The notes beneath the pieces are model-generated. The model was given only the letters and a program-made list of their open reading frames with translations. It was not told the origin of the DNA and did not search any database. 12,768 nucleotides of DNA from Candidatus Cloacimonadota bacterium. GTDB taxonomy: Bacteria; Cloacimonadota; Cloacimonadia; Cloacimonadales; TCS61. Below, one piece after another: positions 11,388 through 12,768 of this stretch (position 1 is the stretch's first letter; each line of letters begins with the position of its first letter). The DNA lies in NCBI GenBank assembly GCA_027858325.1, contig JAQICU010000003.1, positions 1 through 12,768 on the forward strand, written 5' to 3'. The translations under genes and the position numbers were made by a program.

Positions 11388-12768
11388 TCATTTTTTTCCA
11401 AAAAACACATTCGTTTTATAAAGCAGCAGATACATAACTGTTACAGTACCCAGGAAACTGGTGAACATATTTAATGAAACCAAAGCTCCCAAGCTTCTAT
11501 TTGGCGGGAATACCGAGAACAATAGAACCAGAAATCCGGCAATTACAACCGTTGCATTAAATATAATTGCTCGTCCTGAATGATGCATTGCTCCTTGCAT
11601 TGTTTTCTGTTTATCTCCAGTATCTTTGGCATATATTTTATATCGTTCGATAAAGTGAACTGCATAATCAATTCCGATACCAATAGCAATACTGGAAATA
11701 AGTGCCGTGGTTGTGCTGAGTGGAATATTAAGCAGTCCCATCACACCAAACCCGATAATGGCTGTAATAACGATGGGAACTGAACCGATGAGACCTGCCC
11801 AGATATTTTTGAACATAAGTGTAAGCAGAATAATAATGATGAACAGTGACAAAACCAAACTTTTGATCTGTCCTTCTAAAATGAGATCGGTAAAGATTAG
11901 ACCTTTGTAACCGGACCCGGCATAATTTACACTGATCCCAAGTTTCTCAAAATCTTTTTTGTATTCTTCCACTACTGCAATGGCACTGTTAATTGCTTTA
12001 GAATTATCACTTTTCAGTTGGATGGTCATATTGGCAGTTTTATAATCATAATCCACAACTTTCCAGAGATTCTCAGGATCACCGCTTATTTCATAAAGCA
12101 AAAGATATTGAGCATTTAATTCTTGCGAATCCGGGATTGTATCAAATTCTTCTTTATCAGTGTGCATCACCTTGTTCATACGTTTCAAATAATCTGTTAG
12201 TGAAAAGGAATTACCCACAACTGCTAACCTGTTTTCCACATCATTCTGTAATTTATCTATCAATCTCAAAGCTGCCGGAGATTTCATTACATCATTTTCT
12301 TTTCCTTCAAAGATAACATTCAGATTACTGGTTCCGCCAAAATTTTCGTTGATGAATTTATCGGTAAGAACGATATCGCTGTCTTTTTCAAATTTATCCA
12401 GAAAACTGGAATTGATCCAAACTTTAGTGATTCCAAAAATAGAAACTGCCACAATAGTAATTGTAAGAAAAAGTGTGATAGTTTTGTATTTGATCACGCC
12501 TTCAGCAAATTTGTATGAGAAAGGATTCTTGTTAGCTTTATTAACTGCTTCCGTCTTCTGTTTCCTTTTTGGAAAACCAAATATAAGAATTGCTGAAGGG
12601 ATAAGTATAAGTGAAAACAACATCGCAGCCAGCACACCAAAAGCAGTAAAGACACCAAAATATTTTATGGGGAAAACTTCGGAAGTAAGAAGTGAGATAA
12701 AACCAACTGAAGTTGTAACGGACGTCATCACAACCGGATGCCACATTCCTTTCAACATATCAGCAACA
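11388..12768 (-). CDS. RND/MMPL-family exporter, C-terminal part (5' end outside window)
   Basis: The frame stays open to the right edge (V-A-D before the first visible Met at 12758), so that Met is internal. The visible ~459 residues, numbered from it, contain the end of the first membrane bundle (about 9-27, 35-61) with TSVTTSVGFISLL, a helix at 93-112, the second large periplasmic loop (113-298), and five more helices (299-315, 319-341, 347-367, 397-416, 424-447). The motif AIGIGIDYAVHFIERYK (358-373) and the HHSGRAIIFNATVV segment are typical of the C-terminal half of the hydrophobe-exporter RND family, where the buried Asp and neighbours carry protons. This is an inner-membrane proton-driven pump for lipids or similar cargo. 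It heads a block with a LolA-like protein and a DUF1302-like barrel, a recurring trio. Substrate cannot be told. Confidence 0.93.
   Translation of the reverse strand, partial: VADMLKGMWHPVVMTSVTTSVGFISLLTSEVFPIKYFGVFTAFGVLAAMLFSLILIPSAILIFGFPKRKQKTEAVNKANKNPFSYKFAEGVIKYKTITLFLTITIVAVSIFGITKVWINSSFLDKFEKDSDIVLTDKFINENFGGTSNLNVIFEGKENDVMKSPAALRLIDKLQNDVENRLAVVGNSFSLTDYLKRMNKVMHTDKEEFDTIPDSQELNAQYLLLYEISGDPENLWKVVDYDYKTANMTIQLKSDNSKAINSAIAVVEEYKKDFEKLGISVNYAGSGYKGLIFTDLILEGQIKSLVLSLFIIIILLTLMFKNIWAGLIGSVPIVITAIIGFGVMGLLNIPLSTTTALISSIAIGIGIDYAVHFIERYKIYAKDTGDKQKTMQGAMHHSGRAIIFNATVVIAGFLVLLFSVFPPNRSLGALVSLNMFTSFLGTVTVMYLLLYKTNVFFGKK

Overview
The window is AT-rich with compact genes, clear AGGAGG-type ribosome binding sites and many secreted or outer-membrane proteins ending in Gram-negative style. 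It carries a strict-anaerobe (class I) hybrid cluster protein and DUF4405, DUF5777, DOMON and DUF1302-like families. Its gaps hold short palindromic repeats of the kind I associate with FCB-group genomes (Bacteroidota, Chlorobi/Ignavibacteria, Cloacimonadota). My best guess is an anaerobic Gram-negative of that group, known only to phylum-cluster level and by inference.

Layout. (1) 3-755, plus strand: the 3' part of an unrecognised gene cut by the left edge. (2) 792-4706, minus strand: a nitrosative/redox stress block. In transcription order it has an Rrf2-family regulator with a 30-bp palindrome in its own promoter, a small cupin protein, a 380-bp gap packed with repeats and a relic of the next gene's start, a ferredoxin-like iron-sulfur protein, hcp, and an intrinsic terminator. 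(3) 4825-7928, minus strand: a four-gene envelope redox operon with its own promoter and terminator. Its genes encode a one-heme-helix DUF4405-like membrane cytochrome, a secreted superoxide-reductase-like small protein missing one iron ligand, a DUF5777-like outer-membrane barrel, and a lipoprotein of three DOMON domains. (4) 8047-8819, plus strand: a Cys-rich DUF3795 protein and a small three-helix membrane protein followed by an imperfect hairpin that makes it look like a gene cassette. (5) 8934-12768, minus strand: an RND/MMPL exporter (cut by the right edge), a LolA-like periplasmic protein and a DUF1302-like outer-membrane protein, with dispersed palindromic repeats in both gaps.

How the genes fit together. 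Block 2 reads as NO/hydroxylamine detoxification: a cluster-sensing repressor, the Hcp enzyme and a probable electron donor. Block 3 is the best candidate for an undescribed system, because it combines an inner-membrane b-type electron entry point, a periplasmic iron site, an outer-membrane barrel and a surface or periplasmic multi-heme-b (DOMON) lipoprotein in one tightly spaced operon. This suggests an electron-transfer route across the envelope or an extracytoplasmic reductase. Block 5 looks like a lipid or hydrophobic-compound export route across the envelope. No tRNA, rRNA, CRISPR array, insertion sequence or transposase was seen.
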